Source: Bacillota bacterium (lineage in GTDB: Bacteria > Bacillota > Desulfotomaculia > Desulfotomaculales > Desulfohalotomaculaceae). Taken from it: DNA of 64,000 nucleotides. How positions within the stretch are numbered: the stretch's first letter is position 1; the number at the start of each line of letters is the position of its first letter. The position numbers and the translations under genes are program-made. The notes below the pieces were generated by a model that made no database searches, was not told the DNA's origin, and saw only the letters and a program-made list of their open reading frames with translations. The stretch is taken from the NCBI GenBank assembly GCA_009711615.1, contig VENI01000013.1, positions 52,639-116,638 on the forward strand. Reading direction: 5' to 3'. Below are positions 61,499 to 64,000 of this stretch, piece by piece.

Positions 61499-61598
61499 TT
61501 CGGTATACTATGGGGTTTTTTCCCTGAATAATAAAACATAAAAAACATATATTGATGATATAAAATCACCAAATATATAGAGATGGGAGCAAGATAAG

Positions 61599-62069
61599 AT
61601 GAACGAAAAAGAAACTATCTTAACGTCAGAAGGCTTAAAAAAGCTGGAGGCAGAGCTAGAGAACTTAAAGACTGTAAAGCGGAGAGAAGTTGCTCAACGA
61701 ATCAAACAGGCCATTGAATTTGGAGATATAAGCGAAAACTCGGAGTATGAAGACGCTAAGAATGAACAGGCATTTATTGAAGGGCGTATAGTGACGCTAG
61801 AAAAAATGCTCCGAAATGCTAAGGTGATTGAAGGAAATGATCAAAAAGAAACCGTATCAATAGGTTCTACAGTAATTCTAAAGGACCTGGAGTTCAATGA
61901 TGAAGTTGAATATACCATTGTAGGTTCTGTTGAAGCTGATCCTGATACTAACAAGATCTCAAATGAGTCTCCTGTTGGAAAGGCGATTCTGGGACATAAA
62001 AAAGGAGAAGTTGTAGAAGTAAATGTGCCTGCGGGTGCACTGAAGTATGAAATTGTTGATATTATATAA
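61599..62069 (+). CDS. greA: Transcription elongation factor GreA
   Basis: 156 residues. Rescues backtracked RNA polymerase. N-terminal coiled coil ([20 protein letters not shown], acidic tip region [20 protein letters not shown]) and C-terminal FKBP-like domain ending [15 protein letters not shown] with GATGGGAG upstream. Directly before lysS as in many Firmicutes. Its 157-base leader has a strong promoter and hairpin. Confidence 0.96.
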   Translation: MNEKETILTSEGLKKLEAELENLKTVKRREVAQRIKQAIEFGDISENSEYEDAKNEQAFIEGRIVTLEKMLRNAKVIEGNDQKETVSIGSTVILKDLEFNDEVEYTIVGSVEADPDTNKISNESPVGKAILGHKKGEVVEVNVPAGALKYEIVDII

Positions 62070-62071
62070 GT

Positions 62072-63645
<1,574 letters not shown>

Positions 63646-63666
63646 TTAAGAAAATGCATTTTTTTA

Positions 63667-63695
63667 TTGACAAGGTATTTAAGCTGTGTTAATAT
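63667..63695 (+). promoter_or_regulatory. rRNA promoter P1
   Basis: TTGACA - 17 bases - TAATAT, about 220 bases before the 16S 5' end. Confidence 0.75.
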
Positions 63696-63747
63696 TTTAT
63701 TCGTGGCTGCGGAGGAAAGTTGTTATCGGCAGTCAACAAAAATCATC

Positions 63748-63776
63748 TTGACTTAGCAAATAATATATGGTAACAT
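63748..63776 (+). promoter_or_regulatory. rRNA promoter P2
   Basis: TTGACT - 17 bases - TAACAT, about 80 bases after P1. A clostridial-type rRNA leader (GATCCTTGAAAACTAAACAG) follows at about 63800-63820. Confidence 0.7.
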
Positions 63777-63912
63777 TTTATCTTGAAACGACACAAACTG
63801 ATCCTTGAAAACTAAACAGTAAGAGATGGATGCAAGCAAGCTTTACGAAGCATGCAACTCGTTTTTTAAAAATGTAATTAAGAGCTAGATTAATAGCTTT
63901 TCATAAAAATAT

Positions 63913-64000
<88 letters not shown>

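Overview
The window looks like origin-proximal chromosome of a spore-forming, anaerobic, low-to-mid GC Firmicute, most likely a Desulfotomaculum-like member of the Peptococcaceae. Three things point there. The gene order closely follows the classical Bacillus/Clostridia block downstream of oriC (spoVG, glmU, prs, ctc, pth, mfd, spoVT, mazG, HU, rqcP, yabP, yabQ, divIC, spoIIE, tilS, ftsH, then coaX, folP-folB-folK, dusB, greA, lysS and an rRNA operon). Many sporulation genes are present (spoVG, spoVT, a spoIID-like gene, yabP, yabQ, spoIIE). The window also holds the NADH-linked heterodisulfide reductase modules (HdrA-Flx) typical of anaerobic respirers and sulfate reducers. Nearly every gene lies on the + strand; the exceptions are a PRC-barrel gene and a tiny ORF near 3-4 kb. 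Species assignment is inference.

Layout. 0-8.4 kb: cell-wall precursor, PRPP and translation genes, then a lineage-specific insert with a PrsW-like membrane protein and a three-gene YeiH putative sulfate-exporter cluster. 8.5-16.5 kb: mfd, with a promoter and a terminator-like hairpin in front of it, prsA-type foldase, spoVT, yabN/mazG, HU, rqcP. 16.7-29.9 kb: sporulation and division genes, with six DnaA-box-like 9-mers in front of the HTH gene that precedes divIC, then ppx, spoIIE, tilS, ftsH, ndk and fhs. 30.4-44.9 kb: two tandem hdrA-flxDCBA modules on either side of one HdrD-like Fe-S protein gene. 45-47 kb: folP-folB-folK. 47.3-48.8 kb: DJ-1/PfpI, AhpD-like and macro-domain genes. 49-58.5 kb: a cofactor block (panB-panC-panD behind an attenuator-like leader, nadA-nadB-nadC, birA, bioY, coaX), with matched BirA operators in front of birA and bioY. 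58.5-64 kb: dusB, a regulator plus an acyl-ACP-reductase-like oxidoreductase, greA with a hairpin leader, lysS, tandem rRNA promoters and the 5' end of 16S rRNA.

The most unusual part is the duplicated hdrA-flx region. Both flxD (MvhD-family) genes carry an in-frame TGA in the conserved G-[C/U]-HPGDCHY position, followed by a hairpin at bacterial SECIS distance, so both are read as selenoproteins. Apart from a few synonymous changes in the first 250 bases of hdrA, the two copies look identical from hdrA to the end of flxB, while the flxA copies have diverged; this points to gene conversion. Copy 1 also carries a 299-base, strongly structured insertion between flxB and flxA that copy 2 lacks, giving a natural empty site. 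Base composition of the modules (C over G on the coding strand in sampled lines) differs from the G-rich neighbours.

Short heptad-like AGGAGTY repeats occur at least 13 times in intergenic gaps, and a second AT-rich inverted-repeat family occurs two or three times. No transposase, CRISPR array or tRNA gene was seen.
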